A program made the translations under genes and the position numbers. Source: Sodalis ligni (GTDB taxonomy: Bacteria > Pseudomonadota > Gammaproteobacteria > Enterobacterales > Enterobacteriaceae). From it: a stretch of DNA of 64,000 nucleotides. The stretch's first letter is position 1. Each line of letters begins with the position of its first letter. Location of the stretch: assembly GCF_016865525.2 (NCBI RefSeq), contig NZ_CP075169.1:2294337-2358336 (forward strand). Reading direction: 5' to 3'. This document shows, piece after piece, positions 11,581 to 21,100 of this stretch. The notes under the pieces were generated by a model that was not told the DNA's origin, searched no databases, and was given only the letters and a program-made list of their open reading frames with translations.

Positions 11581-12525
11581 ATGTTAGAGATCATTTGTAA
11601 ACGCCTGATCCTGGCGATACCGACACTGTTGCTGGTCACCGTGATGGCCTTTTGCCTGCAAAAATTGCTGCCCGGCGACCCGGTGCTGGCCATGGCCGGC
11701 GAGGAGCGGGATCCCCAGGTTATTCAGGCGTTGCGGACGAAATACCATCTGGACGATCCTCTTCCGGTGCAATATTACCGTTGGCTTACCAGTGCGGTTC
11801 GGGGAGATTTGGGCAGTTCTCTGCGTAATCAGGAGCCGGTGCTGAGCCTGATTGCCAGCAAATTGCCCGTCACGTTGGAGTTATCGGTGTTATCGCTGCT
11901 GATCGCGATGATTATCGGCATTTCCACCGGCATTTTGGCCGCGGTGCGCAAGGGGAGCTGGCTGGATCATGGGATGAACGCGCTCTCTCTCACCGGCATT
12001 TCCATTCCGCATTTCTGGCTGGGTATGCTGATGATCCTGCTGTTTGCCGTGAAGCTACGCTGGCTGCCCGCCTCAGGCTATGTCCCGCCGTCGGTGGATC
12101 TTGCGCAGAATCTCAGGACCCTGTTGATGCCCTCGCTGGTATTGGGTTCCGGACTGGGGGCGATTTTGATGCGCCACACCCGCGGGGCAATGCTTGGCGT
12201 GCTAAGGGCGGATTATATCCGCACCGCGAAAGCCAAGGGATTGCTGCCGCTGCGGATCGTACTGAAACATGCCTTGCGCAATGCATTGGTTCCCATCATC
12301 ACCCTTTGTACCCTGCTGTTCGGGGAAATTCTGGGGGGCGCGGTACTGGCCGAACAGGTCTTTACTATTCCAGGATTCGGCAAACTCATCGTTGATGCGG
12401 TATTTAACCGGGATTACGCGGTCGTGCAGGGCGTGGTCATCGTGGTGGCGGTGGGCTTTATCCTGCTTAATTTATTGGCCGACCTGCTCAATATCGTCAT
12501 CAATCCGCGCATGAGGAGGGCCTGA
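11581..12525 (+). CDS. ABC importer permease 1 (DppB-like)
   Basis: Inner-membrane permease of 314 aa with six membrane spans and the BPD_transp_1 (type I importer) fold. It has the DppB/GsiC hallmarks: an N-terminal segment LLPGDPVLAMAGEE, the periplasmic HLDDPLPVQYYRWL stretch and the cytoplasmic coupling loop DYIRTAKAKGL. It pairs with the following permease. The next gene starts two bases after its stop, so the two are surely co-translated. Confidence 0.9.
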   Translation: MLEIICKRLILAIPTLLLVTVMAFCLQKLLPGDPVLAMAGEERDPQVIQALRTKYHLDDPLPVQYYRWLTSAVRGDLGSSLRNQEPVLSLIASKLPVTLELSVLSLLIAMIIGISTGILAAVRKGSWLDHGMNALSLTGISIPHFWLGMLMILLFAVKLRWLPASGYVPPSVDLAQNLRTLLMPSLVLGSGLGAILMRHTRGAMLGVLRADYIRTAKAKGLLPLRIVLKHALRNALVPIITLCTLLFGEILGGAVLAEQVFTIPGFGKLIVDAVFNRDYAVVQGVVIVVAVGFILLNLLADLLNIVINPRMRRA

Positions 12526-12526
12526 C

Positions 12527-13405
12527 GTGAGCCAATTGACGACGGCCGTGGCTATTGGACTGGGCAAGAAAAGGCGCCGTGGGCGGGTAGTTGATAAATT
12601 TTTTGCCAACAAAGGAGCCATCGTTGGGGCGGTAATCATCATGTGTTTCGTGCTGATGGCATTACTGGCGCCGCTGATTGCCCCTTTCGATCCGGTGAAA
12701 GCCGATTTCATGGCGATACGCAAGGCGCCGTCCCTTATCCACTGGCTCGGTACCGACGAACTGGGCCGGGATATTCTCTCCAGGGTAATCTGGGGGGCGC
12801 GATCCTCCCTGCTTGCCGGCTGTCTCTCCATAGCCCTGGCAATTGCCATCGGCGTGCCGCTGGGATTGATAGCCGGCTATTGGCAGGGATTTTATGACAG
12901 CGTGATCTCAAGGATTATTGATGCCCTGATGTCATGCCCCTTTTTGGTATTGGCCATTGCCCTGGGCGCATTTCTCGGACCCAGCCTGGGAAATGTCATG
13001 ATTGCCATCGGCGTGGCGGCAATGCCCATATTTGCCCGGCTGACACGCTCCCAGGTCATGGCTATCCGTAATGAGAAATATATCGAAGGCGCGAGGGCGA
13101 TTGGCTTGCCGGATCGCTGGATCCTGGCGCGTTACGTTTTGCCGAACGTGTTGTCCCCCATACTGGTCCAGACCGCTCTGTCCATAGCCCACGCCATTAT
13201 TACCGAAGCCAGCCTGTCGTTCCTGGGGCTGGGGCAACAACCGCCGCAGCCGTCCTGGGGCGCGATGCTCAATTCGTCAAAAAGCTTTCTTGAACAGGCG
13301 CCATGGATGTCCATCGTACCGGGGGTGGCTATTTTCCTCGCGGTACAGGGCTTTAATTTACTGGGCGAGGGGCTGCGCGATGCTCTCGATCCCCGATCTG
13401 AATAA
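12527..13405 (+). CDS. ABC importer permease 2 (DppC-like)
   Basis: Second permease, 292 aa, of the DppC/GsiD group. It begins with GTG at 12527 after GAGGAGGG, has a first membrane span near residue 40, the conserved LGTDELGRDILSRVIWGAR segment at residues 75-95, the coupling loop EGARAIGLPD, and the typical C-terminal LGEGLRDALDPR. It forms the membrane channel with permease 1. The hydrolase gene follows after 14 bp. Confidence 0.9.
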   Translation: MSQLTTAVAIGLGKKRRRGRVVDKFFANKGAIVGAVIIMCFVLMALLAPLIAPFDPVKADFMAIRKAPSLIHWLGTDELGRDILSRVIWGARSSLLAGCLSIALAIAIGVPLGLIAGYWQGFYDSVISRIIDALMSCPFLVLAIALGAFLGPSLGNVMIAIGVAAMPIFARLTRSQVMAIRNEKYIEGARAIGLPDRWILARYVLPNVLSPILVQTALSIAHAIITEASLSFLGLGQQPPQPSWGAMLNSSKSFLEQAPWMSIVPGVAIFLAVQGFNLLGEGLRDALDPRSE

Positions 13406-13419
13406 ATCAGGATAATACG

Positions 13420-15018
13420 ATGAAAGAAATTGATTTCAATATTGCCTATCCCTCTTACCGGCCGGCCATGATGGGCCGTAACGCCGTGGCGACATCTCAG
13501 CCGTTGGCCGCGCAGGCCGGGATGAGAATGCTGATGCAGGGGGGGAACGCCGTGGATGCGGCCATTGCCACCGCCATGGCGTTAACGGTGGTGGAGCCTA
13601 CCGGCTGCGGTATCGGCAGCGACGCATTCGCCATGGTCTGGGACGGTAAGCAGCTGCACGCCCTGAATGCCTCGGGACGCTCACCGGCGGCCTGGAACGA
13701 AGCCTATTTCGCCGGCCGAAGCGAGATGCCGATGCGGGGCTACGATTCGATAACCGTACCCGGCGTGGTGTCCGCCTGGGTGGAACTGGCGCGGCGCTTT
13801 GGTTCCCTGCCGCTGACCACGCTGGCCCAGCCGGCAATAGATTATGCGCAACAGGGGTTTCCCGTCTCGCCGCTGGTGAGTTTTCTATGGCACAAAAATC
13901 TGGCGGTGCTCAAAGACCAACCGGGATTCAGCGCCTGCTTCGCCCCTGATGGCCGTGCTCCCCGCGTCGGAGAATGCTTTAAAAATCCCGATCAGGCACG
14001 CTCGCTGTCGCTGATTGCCGAAAGTCAGGGTGAGGCCTTCTATCGTGGTGAACTGGCTGAAAAAACCGTCTCTTTTATCCGTCAGTACGGCGGGGCCATG
14101 ACGCTCGAGGACCTGAACAGCCACCGGACCGATTGGGTCAAGCCGTTGTCCCGGGCCTTTGCCGGCGGTTCGGTACACGAACTGCCTCCCAACGGCCAGG
14201 GCATTGCCACGCTTATCGCCCTGGGTATCCTGGAGCAGTTGGATATCGGCCGGTACTCTCCCGATTCCATTGAGGTATTGCACCTCTCCATTGAAGCCAT
14301 GAAGCTGGCGTTGGCGGATCTGGATAACCATATCGCCGATATCGACCATATGCGCTTTCCCGCCGACTTGCTATTGAGCGATGAATATCTCAGACAGCGG
14401 GCGGCGTTGATCGATCCCCATCAGGCGGGGGATTTCAGCTATGGCACCCCGCGCGAGGGCGGCACGGTATATCTTGCCAGCGCCGACAGCAAAGGCATGA
14501 TGGTGTCCTATATTCAATCCAACTACAAAGGGTTCGGCTCGGGCCTGGTGGTGCCGGGAACCGGCATCAGCCTGCAGAACCGGGGCGCCGGGTTTGTGCT
14601 AAAACCCGGACATCCCAATTGCGTGGCGCCGGGCAAACGTCCGCTGCATACCATTATTCCGGCGTTTGCCCTGGACGGAAACGGCCAACCGCTGATGTCT
14701 TTCGGCCTGATGGGCGGACCGATGCAGGCGCAGGGCCATCTGCAGGTAGCCTTGAGGGTGATGCAATACAAACAGAATCCCCAGGCCGCCATCGACGCGC
14801 CTCGCTGGAGGATTATCGGCGGCCGCCGGGTGATGGTGGAGCATACCCTGGGCCGTAACCTGCTTACCGCGTTGCGCGCCCTCGGCCACCAGGTTGAAGT
14901 TGAGGACGCGCAGCTTAACCATCTGTTCGGCGGTTCGCAAATAATACAGCGACATCCCCAGGGGCATTACATCGCCGCCAGCGAATCCCGCAAGGACGGC
15001 CAGGCGCTGGTGTTCTGA
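13420..15018 (+). CDS. Gamma-glutamyltransferase-family (Ntn) hydrolase, cytoplasmic
   Basis: Member of the gamma-glutamyltransferase (GGT) family, 532 aa, an N-terminal nucleophile hydrolase made as a precursor that cuts itself. The large-subunit part has GGNAVDAAIATAMALTVVEP and ASGRSPAAW; the likely self-cleavage nucleophile is Thr349 in REGGTVYLASAD, followed by the small-subunit motif SNYKGFGSG. There is no signal peptide, unlike E. coli Ggt, so it should act in the cytoplasm on imported substrate. Its place as last gene of a peptide ABC operon suggests splitting of glutathione or other gamma-glutamyl compounds after uptake, comparable to the Ntn hydrolase iaaA next to gsiABCD in E. coli. 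It could also be an acylase-type relative with another substrate. Confidence 0.85.
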   Translation: MKEIDFNIAYPSYRPAMMGRNAVATSQPLAAQAGMRMLMQGGNAVDAAIATAMALTVVEPTGCGIGSDAFAMVWDGKQLHALNASGRSPAAWNEAYFAGRSEMPMRGYDSITVPGVVSAWVELARRFGSLPLTTLAQPAIDYAQQGFPVSPLVSFLWHKNLAVLKDQPGFSACFAPDGRAPRVGECFKNPDQARSLSLIAESQGEAFYRGELAEKTVSFIRQYGGAMTLEDLNSHRTDWVKPLSRAFAGGSVHELPPNGQGIATLIALGILEQLDIGRYSPDSIEVLHLSIEAMKLALADLDNHIADIDHMRFPADLLLSDEYLRQRAALIDPHQAGDFSYGTPREGGTVYLASADSKGMMVSYIQSNYKGFGSGLVVPGTGISLQNRGAGFVLKPGHPNCVAPGKRPLHTIIPAFALDGNGQPLMSFGLMGGPMQAQGHLQVALRVMQYKQNPQAAIDAPRWRIIGGRRVMVEHTLGRNLLTALRALGHQVEVEDAQLNHLFGGSQIIQRHPQGHYIAASESRKDGQALVF

Positions 15019-15131
15019 ACCGCGCTGGCCGAGGCCGCATCATAACCGGCCTAAGCTCCGGCCGATTGCCGCGCTGATACTGCGCCCTCGGGCATGACGG
15101 CTGTTCCAAGGCCCGATGTTACGGAAACGGA

Positions 15132-15941
15132 TCACATAAAGCGATCCGCCCCGCCGGACGCTTCCACCGTGTGCCCGGTGACGAAATTATTGCGGGCCGA
15201 CAGCAAAAAGGCGGCAATGTCGGCAATATCCTCCGGCTGGCCAAAATGGCCAACCGGGGTTCTCTCCCGGCCCAGCCGCGCTATGATTTCCTCATCGCTG
15301 CTCCCTTTGAGCTCCGGCCTGCGCGCCCGGACGCCGGGCAGCATATTATGCGCCCAGTTCTCGGTGGCCACCGCGCCCACGCCGATGGCATTCACCAGAA
15401 TACCGTCGGCGGCGACATCCAGCGCCAGGCTGCGCGTCAGGTTATTGATGGCGGCGCTCAGCGCGTGAGACACCGTCAGCGGCGGATTGGGAAAAATGCC
15501 GCCGATGGAGGAAATATTCACGATACGGCCCCACCGGCGCTGCTGCATGCCGGGGATAACCTCGCGGCAAAATCGTCGCATCGCCGAAAATTTCACTTCC
15601 GTCATGCTGTGCCAATCCTCCTCCGAGGTGGTAAGCAAGGTGCCGGTGTGCGCACGCCCGGCATTGTTGACCAGTAAATCGATGCCGGCGAAATGGCGCA
15701 GTGCCTCGCTGACGACCGCGCGGGGAAATGCCGGCTCGGCCACGTCGCCGGCAATGGCCAAGGTTTTCACCCCATATTTATTTTCCAGCGTTTGGGCGGC
15801 GGACAGCAATCGCTGTGCGTTTCTCGCCACCATGACGAGATGCACGCCATTATCAGCCAGCTCGGCACAGATACTAAAACCGATACCGGTACTGGCGCCG
15901 CTCACCAAAGCCACCTTGCCCGCAATCTTCAAATCCATCAT
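15132..15941 (-). CDS. Short-chain dehydrogenase/reductase lacking the YxxxK pair
   Basis: Rossmann-fold SDR protein of 269 aa. The cofactor motif SGASTGIG (from residue 14) and the NNAG motif (92-95) are intact, and the catalytic-type serine lies in NISSIGG (144-145). At the place where the catalytic Tyr and Lys should be, exactly 13 residues after Ser145, the protein has Ser158 and Ser162 (SHALS). The rest of the fold, including LTRSLALDVA and the C-terminal TGHTVEASGG, is well kept, so this is not general decay. It may bind nucleotide without normal SDR chemistry, or belong to an atypical group. It is convergent with the GGT-family gene, 113 bp away. Confidence 0.85.
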   Translation of the reverse strand: MMDLKIAGKVALVSGASTGIGFSICAELADNGVHLVMVARNAQRLLSAAQTLENKYGVKTLAIAGDVAEPAFPRAVVSEALRHFAGIDLLVNNAGRAHTGTLLTTSEEDWHSMTEVKFSAMRRFCREVIPGMQQRRWGRIVNISSIGGIFPNPPLTVSHALSAAINNLTRSLALDVAADGILVNAIGVGAVATENWAHNMLPGVRARRPELKGSSDEEIIARLGRERTPVGHFGQPEDIADIAAFLLSARNNFVTGHTVEASGGADRFM

Positions 15942-15998
15942 TTTTCCTTATTAAAATCCGTCCGCGGGCAGTAGCGCAGGCGATGCCAATCATCGCCT

Positions 15999-16382
15999 TT
16001 ACCAGGGCCAGCGGTTGCCGAGATAGTCCAGATAATGGTGCCGCCCCGAATCGCGATAGCGTTCAATTACCCTGGCCATGCCGTTCACGCTGGCAGCAAC
16101 GTCGATTTCCGCGTCAACAGCGCCGTCCAGGGTGCCCATTGTGGTGGCGACCCAGCCCGGATGAATGGACAAAACGCTATGGCTCAGTTCCCTGATATGG
16201 GCATAAATACCTCTTGCCGGAATTTTGAGAGCGGCTTTACTGGTCCTGTATAACTCCAGACCGAGCCCTGCTTCAACATTTTTTTCAATGCTGCCGCGAT
16301 GTGAGGACATAAACGCCATGGCGCCCCGGGGTTTCAGGTAGGGCAATGAGGTGGGGATTCCCATTAATGGTATGGAAATCAC
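15999..16382 (-). pseudogene. C-terminal remnant of a CsgA-type short-chain dehydrogenase
   Basis: Only the second half of an SDR is present. The fragment has FMSSHRGSI, then LELYRTSKAAL with an intact YxxxK catalytic pair, then LSIHPGWVATTMG and the typical C-terminal LDYLGNRWPW. The whole cofactor-binding half (GxxxGxG, NNAG) is missing, and the region upstream of 16382 does not contain it in any frame I could read. It is best called an N-terminally deleted pseudogene. It lies directly upstream of the intact but active-site-less SDR on the same strand. Confidence 0.75.
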
Positions 16383-16626
16383 TCCGATTTTTAAAGCGAT
16401 AAATGTTTATTATCTCTTTCACTATAATGACTTAACTACTCCATAAATTTCTATCTACGCTTTGTGTGTTTAGCGACGCCTATGGCCGGAGAATGAGTCC
16501 CGAGGCCGGGTCGACAGACGGTGCAATATATATCCCCGCTGAATGGCTTCGGGTGAATCGCTAAATACAAACAGAGCTGAGAGTTCTTCAGTGCCAAACA
16601 TTCGATGGACTTAAAAGAGGAAATAT

Positions 16627-18054
16627 ATGGATATCTCCCCAACCTCAACCTTTTCTCCAAACACAGTAAATACAATTGACCACGACAATAGACAAAATAT
16701 AGACATTTTCAACCAGTGGGACACTTGGGCTAAGCAGGCTCCAGAAGGCGGCTCGGAACAGCGCGACACAGCGGTAAAACGCCTGCGCGATTGTAAGGAA
16801 CGGGGCGCCACCTATTTGAATTTGAACTGTCTGCATCTTTCAAGCCTGCCGGATGAACTGCCCCCGAGCGTGCTGAATCTAAAAGCCAGCGGTAACGCTT
16901 TCACCTCCCTGCCGAAAGCACTGCCGCCGGGTCTCGAGGAATTGGATGTTGATAATACACCCTTGGAGGAACTGTCGGGCAATCTGCCGCCGACGTTGCA
17001 TCACCTCCATTTAAGCGGTACCAAGCTGCAAACCATTCCTGGCGGCCTGCCGCCGGAATTGAAGTCGCTGCATCTGGATAACACCCCTATGGATAGCCTG
17101 CCCGCCATGCCGGATGGCCTGCAAGCGCTATTTGCCGGCGGGACCAAACTGACCGGCCTGACAGGCCCGCTGCCCCCCGGGCTGAAGGCGTTGCGCCTAG
17201 ACGGTACCCAGATATCCAGCCTGTCGCCGAACGCTCTGCCTGCAGGATTGGAAGTTCTCAGCATGAGCGGCTCGCCATTGACCAGCCTGCCCACGCTGCC
17301 TTCATCATTAACAAACCTGAATGTGAACAACACTCAAGTGAGCGAACTACCGATGCCTTTGCCCGCGGGTCTTCAGATTTTGCAAGCCAACAATACCCAA
17401 CTGGCGGCTTTGCCCGCCAATTTATCAGCCACGTTGAAGCTGTACATTGCCAATACTCCGCTGGCAGGCTTGATTGAGAAGCTGTACCCCGGCGTTTTGC
17501 AGGCCGGGGGAGCCTTGTCCTTGAGTATGCTACCGGGGGGCGTGCTGGCAATAGGGATTATCGGCGGGTTCATCGGCAACGGAACGGCGGGTGGAACAGC
17601 CGGCAGTACGATCATCGGCGCAGCTACCGGCGGCGCGCTGGCCGGGGCAGTACCCGGCAATCCGATCATCGGCGGAGTGGTTGACGGCGCGCTGGCCGGG
17701 GCAGTGCCCGGCAATCCGATCATCGGCGGAGTGGTTGACGGCGTGATGGCCGGGGCAGTACCCGGCAATCCGATCATCGGCGGAGTGGTTGACGGCGCGC
17801 TGGCCGGGGCAGTGCCCGGTAATCCGATAATCAGCAGAGTTGCTGACGACACGATACCAGCCGGCTTGCCGGAGGCTGTGGCGCCCGGCGGCGAGACCGG
17901 GGAGGGCGCCATTGATGGTGCAATAGACGGCGGCGTGCCGGCCGGCGTGGTAACCGGCAACGCAATGGGGGAGAGCTCTCCCGCAGACACAATAGTTAAT
18001 GGCGCGGCAGAGGAGACTGTTCCCGAGGCCGAGGCGACCAGCGAGGTCGCGTAA
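16627..18054 (+). CDS. IpaH-like leucine-rich-repeat protein with glycine-rich tandem-repeat tail
   Basis: 475 aa protein, start at 16627 after AAGAGGAAAT. Residues 1-60 resemble the N-terminal part of IpaH/SspH/SlrP-type secreted effectors (WDTWAKQAPEGG, then a helix with RDCKERG). Residues 60-285 are about eleven 20-21-residue leucine-rich repeats of the LPPGLEELDVDNTPLE type, the bacterial 'LPX' LRR class. The usual C-terminal NEL ubiquitin ligase domain with its CxD motif is absent. Instead residues 300-410 are hydrophobic and glycine-rich, with four 18-residue copies of GALAGAVPGNPIIGGVVD, and the end (410-475) is Ala/Glu/Gly-rich and acidic. Secretion through a type III system and a membrane-related tail are inference. 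A terminator follows at 18084. Confidence 0.8.
   Translation: MDISPTSTFSPNTVNTIDHDNRQNIDIFNQWDTWAKQAPEGGSEQRDTAVKRLRDCKERGATYLNLNCLHLSSLPDELPPSVLNLKASGNAFTSLPKALPPGLEELDVDNTPLEELSGNLPPTLHHLHLSGTKLQTIPGGLPPELKSLHLDNTPMDSLPAMPDGLQALFAGGTKLTGLTGPLPPGLKALRLDGTQISSLSPNALPAGLEVLSMSGSPLTSLPTLPSSLTNLNVNNTQVSELPMPLPAGLQILQANNTQLAALPANLSATLKLYIANTPLAGLIEKLYPGVLQAGGALSLSMLPGGVLAIGIIGGFIGNGTAGGTAGSTIIGAATGGALAGAVPGNPIIGGVVDGALAGAVPGNPIIGGVVDGVMAGAVPGNPIIGGVVDGALAGAVPGNPIISRVADDTIPAGLPEAVAPGGETGEGAIDGAIDGGVPAGVVTGNAMGESSPADTIVNGAAEETVPEAEATSEVA
17632..17847 (+). repeat. Four tandem 54-bp in-frame repeats
   Basis: Four head-to-tail 54-bp units starting at 17632, 17686, 17740 and 17794, each encoding 18 residues of the type GALAGAVPGNPIIGGVVD. 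Units 1-3 are nearly identical at DNA level; unit 3 has GVMAG instead of GALAG and unit 4 has drifted (IISRVAD). Such identity indicates recent unit duplication. The repeats also create long false open frames on the opposite strand. Confidence 0.95.
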
Positions 18055-18083
18055 AGCGCATATCCGTTGCTGCGAAAGTGTCG

Positions 18084-18103
18084 GGGGGCTTGCGCCCCCT
18101 TTT
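18084..18103 (+). terminator. Rho-independent terminator after the LRR gene
   Basis: Stem GGGGGC/GCCCCC with loop TTGC followed by four T, 29 bases after the LRR stop codon. Strong and well placed on the plus strand. Confidence 0.8.
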
Positions 18104-18158
18104 CCCATCTCAGCTGTCCTATACGCCAGGGTAAAAGAGGCGAGCCGGCTTGGGCCGG

Positions 18159-21100
18159 TCAGTCAGTGGTAAACCTTTGCCAGACGTTGCCGATATCTCT
18201 GAAGCGTTCAATGGTAAAAATGATATCAAAATAAACCTGGAAAAAAACGTCATCCGTTCTCTCTTCATCGAATTGGTATTCGGTTAACAATTCTCGCAGG
18301 GCCGATTCCGTTTCCCGGCCGATGTCAAAATCAATAATGAATTCATGCAAAGGCCGTTCCCCTAGGATCAATTTGGCTAAATCGGTCTGTATGCTGGGTA
18401 TATAGGGTAAGCTAGCGGACGGCGGATCGCCTGCGCGTGAGCGTTTTTGCCGGAGAGCCCGGAATTTTCTTCGTAAGTGCGCCAAATAAGCGATAAAGTC
18501 ATGGAGATGGGTGTGCATGGTGATAATGCTTTGCAACTGAGTATTGTGCCGGGCGTAAACGTAACGGTTTTATTGTCGGCGTCGTCGGCGCCCATAGGCC
18601 GGTAGGTGGTAAACCAGGAAGGATGCCTTCGTTCGATGGTTTGACTGATATAATAGGGATAGGCTTTAATTTGAACCTGCAGTTCATTCGCCAGAACTTG
18701 CGCCATGGAATACTTGCCGCCAAATCCGCTAAAACAAGAGTAAAGATCGATATGTTTTAATTGAGACAGATTATACACCTCAGGCTTGCCCAACATCAGG
18801 CCGCGGACTACATGGGAGAACTCGGTGGCGTCCATGTAGTTAACATTGAACGGCATGCCGTGTACCTTGATTTGAATATGGCTTTTAGCCCGCCCATGGG
18901 GATAATTTCCCAATGTTCACCCAGTAATGACTCTTCCCTTGACATAGGGATCCGTTTTTCAACCGGTTCCGGGTCATCGCCTTTACGGCCAGAATTTTTT
19001 CTTCATAAGGGCGATGCGATCGTTGAGGATGTTTCCTCAACCCTTTTACATTACCGGTTATAACGCTCAATTCCATATCATCATGCCTGAGCTTTAAGTT
19101 TACGCCTCGAAATATGCCTAGTTCCTCAGCCACCAGAATGGCCGGATGATCGGGTAACCGGGGATCAAAAAGTATTGTCCGCGCTGGCGAAACGCCCATT
19201 GCCGATACTGACCTGGGAATGCATCAGTAGTCCCTTTGATCATAATACAGTACCAATTTGCCCGGATTAATGCGGGTGAGGATGTCAGGTTCGGCACCAG
19301 CAAGCCAGAGTCCAGAATAGTGCCGGCCGGGAGTATGCTGGATTTGGAAACAGTCAAATGATTTAAAAGCGCTTCCGCCTGTTCAGCATCAATATGGTTT
19401 GCCTCTGCTAAAATCTTGGGCGGAAGGGCTTCAAAGGGCGTTTTTCCATAAAGCCTTCTGATAGCCTTCCGGCAAATAACACGAAATGAAGGCGTATCCA
19501 CGGAGAAAATAGGATATTTCATTTTAGTGCGTATTGACTATTTTGAAGTACCGTACTTTGATACCACGCCGGCTCTCTGATCAAATAACTATCCTCGGTT
19601 ATCGCGGATGGCGATAAGTCTTTATTTTGTGAAAACTGCAAGGCATCTTTAATACCGCTGTAATCTTTGTATTTTATCAAAGCAAACTCTGATGGTACGT
19701 CGTTTTTGTATTTTCGTAACCATTCTTGTTCTGAATATACCTGGGAGTTACTGTTATTTAAATTCTTTGGTGGTCTGATTGCCTGCAGGTCAATAATATA
19801 AGCATTCTTACCGATGATATATTTTATTAAAAATGATTTATAGGATTGTTATCCCATTTGTCGACCCAGAAATTGATTGCCCGAAAACTGATAGCGGTCT
19901 CGAATTTGGCAGGAGACTGTAAAATTCATGAATCATGAGATCTTGTAGCGTGGTATAGCCTCCTCGCGAAAAACATCGTCTTTGGGACGTTACCCGTTAG
20001 ACGGTCGGCCAGTGCCAAGAGAATATCATCTTTGCTGAAATGCGAAGATAACATATCATTCAGGAAGTATTCATTTTCAGTCATAAAAAGGTCAGTATCT
20101 TTTGGCACTGTTCCGAATGAAAATCTTCGTCTGCTGACGGCATTTGCAAGGAGACCGCGCTTTCAAATTGAATATCCGGTATGACGTTTTGAGCCGCCAG
20201 GGTGGAGAACTGGTCTAAAATCATAGGGATTCGATGCCTACGTCTATCGGGCTGATTTCCCAATTATCTTTACCGTGCGGCACAACCGCTATGGCAGTGC
20301 CCATAATATCGTCGTTGTTGGGATCCAGTACTCGCCAAACTTCTTTTATCTCATCGCGCTGTACTTGGAATATGTCATCTCTATCCTTTATATAATGCCG
20401 GGTATTTTAATTAATGCACTGTCCGTATAGATGCCATCCCAAAGGGGTTTTAATTTATCGGGGCCGATCTTCATACTCCATTCTTTTCGCAAATTTTGCT
20501 GAAAAATTTTGTGCCTTGGTACGGGAGTTGACGAATTGTATGTTTTTCTTTATACCATTATAACATAGCGTTGGTAAATTAACCACGCCTCTTACGGTTA
20601 AAGGCAATGGATTGATAAATTTCAAGAGATCTCCTGAAATTGTCTTTGCTGATGAAAAGACATCTGTGGTGCCAATTTTATGAATTCACCAATAAAAACT
20701 GTTTTAACATGTGCTTGGCGATATTTTGATTTTTGCCGATTTCAGTATCATTGCTATATAATTTTGCGGAATTCTGCTCAATGAAATTCCCGTGGGAATA
20801 AGAGCTATTATGAGATCAAATATATCAAAACGACGTCTTCGAATTTCAACGTCATATCGTTGTCCTGCCAATAACGCTCGATAGTCCGATAAAATGGAAT
20901 ATGCATTGTAATAAAATCAATCCACGTCGGCCTCAATAAAGAGGTTTTCAATCCCATACTAACTTCCAACAATGTTTTAAAATTCAGGGTATCAATGAAA
21001 CTTCGCAGGTTTTGTTCAAGATCGATTTCCTTAAAAGCCGCAAAGGTGATTTCAGGCGTTGGGTTGGCGTAATCATTTTCTTCCGGCGTAACCAGTAACA

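Noticed and set aside
16451..16811. Small minus-strand frames near the LRR gene start
   Set aside because: Overlap the LRR gene or its leader and show no motif.
17632..17847. Possible CRISPR-like repeat array
   Set aside because: Units are contiguous, have no spacers and are in frame within a coding sequence.
17373..18108. Pro/Ser/Ala-rich minus-strand frames over the LRR gene tail
   Set aside because: Produced by the 54-bp repeats, which stay open in several frames.
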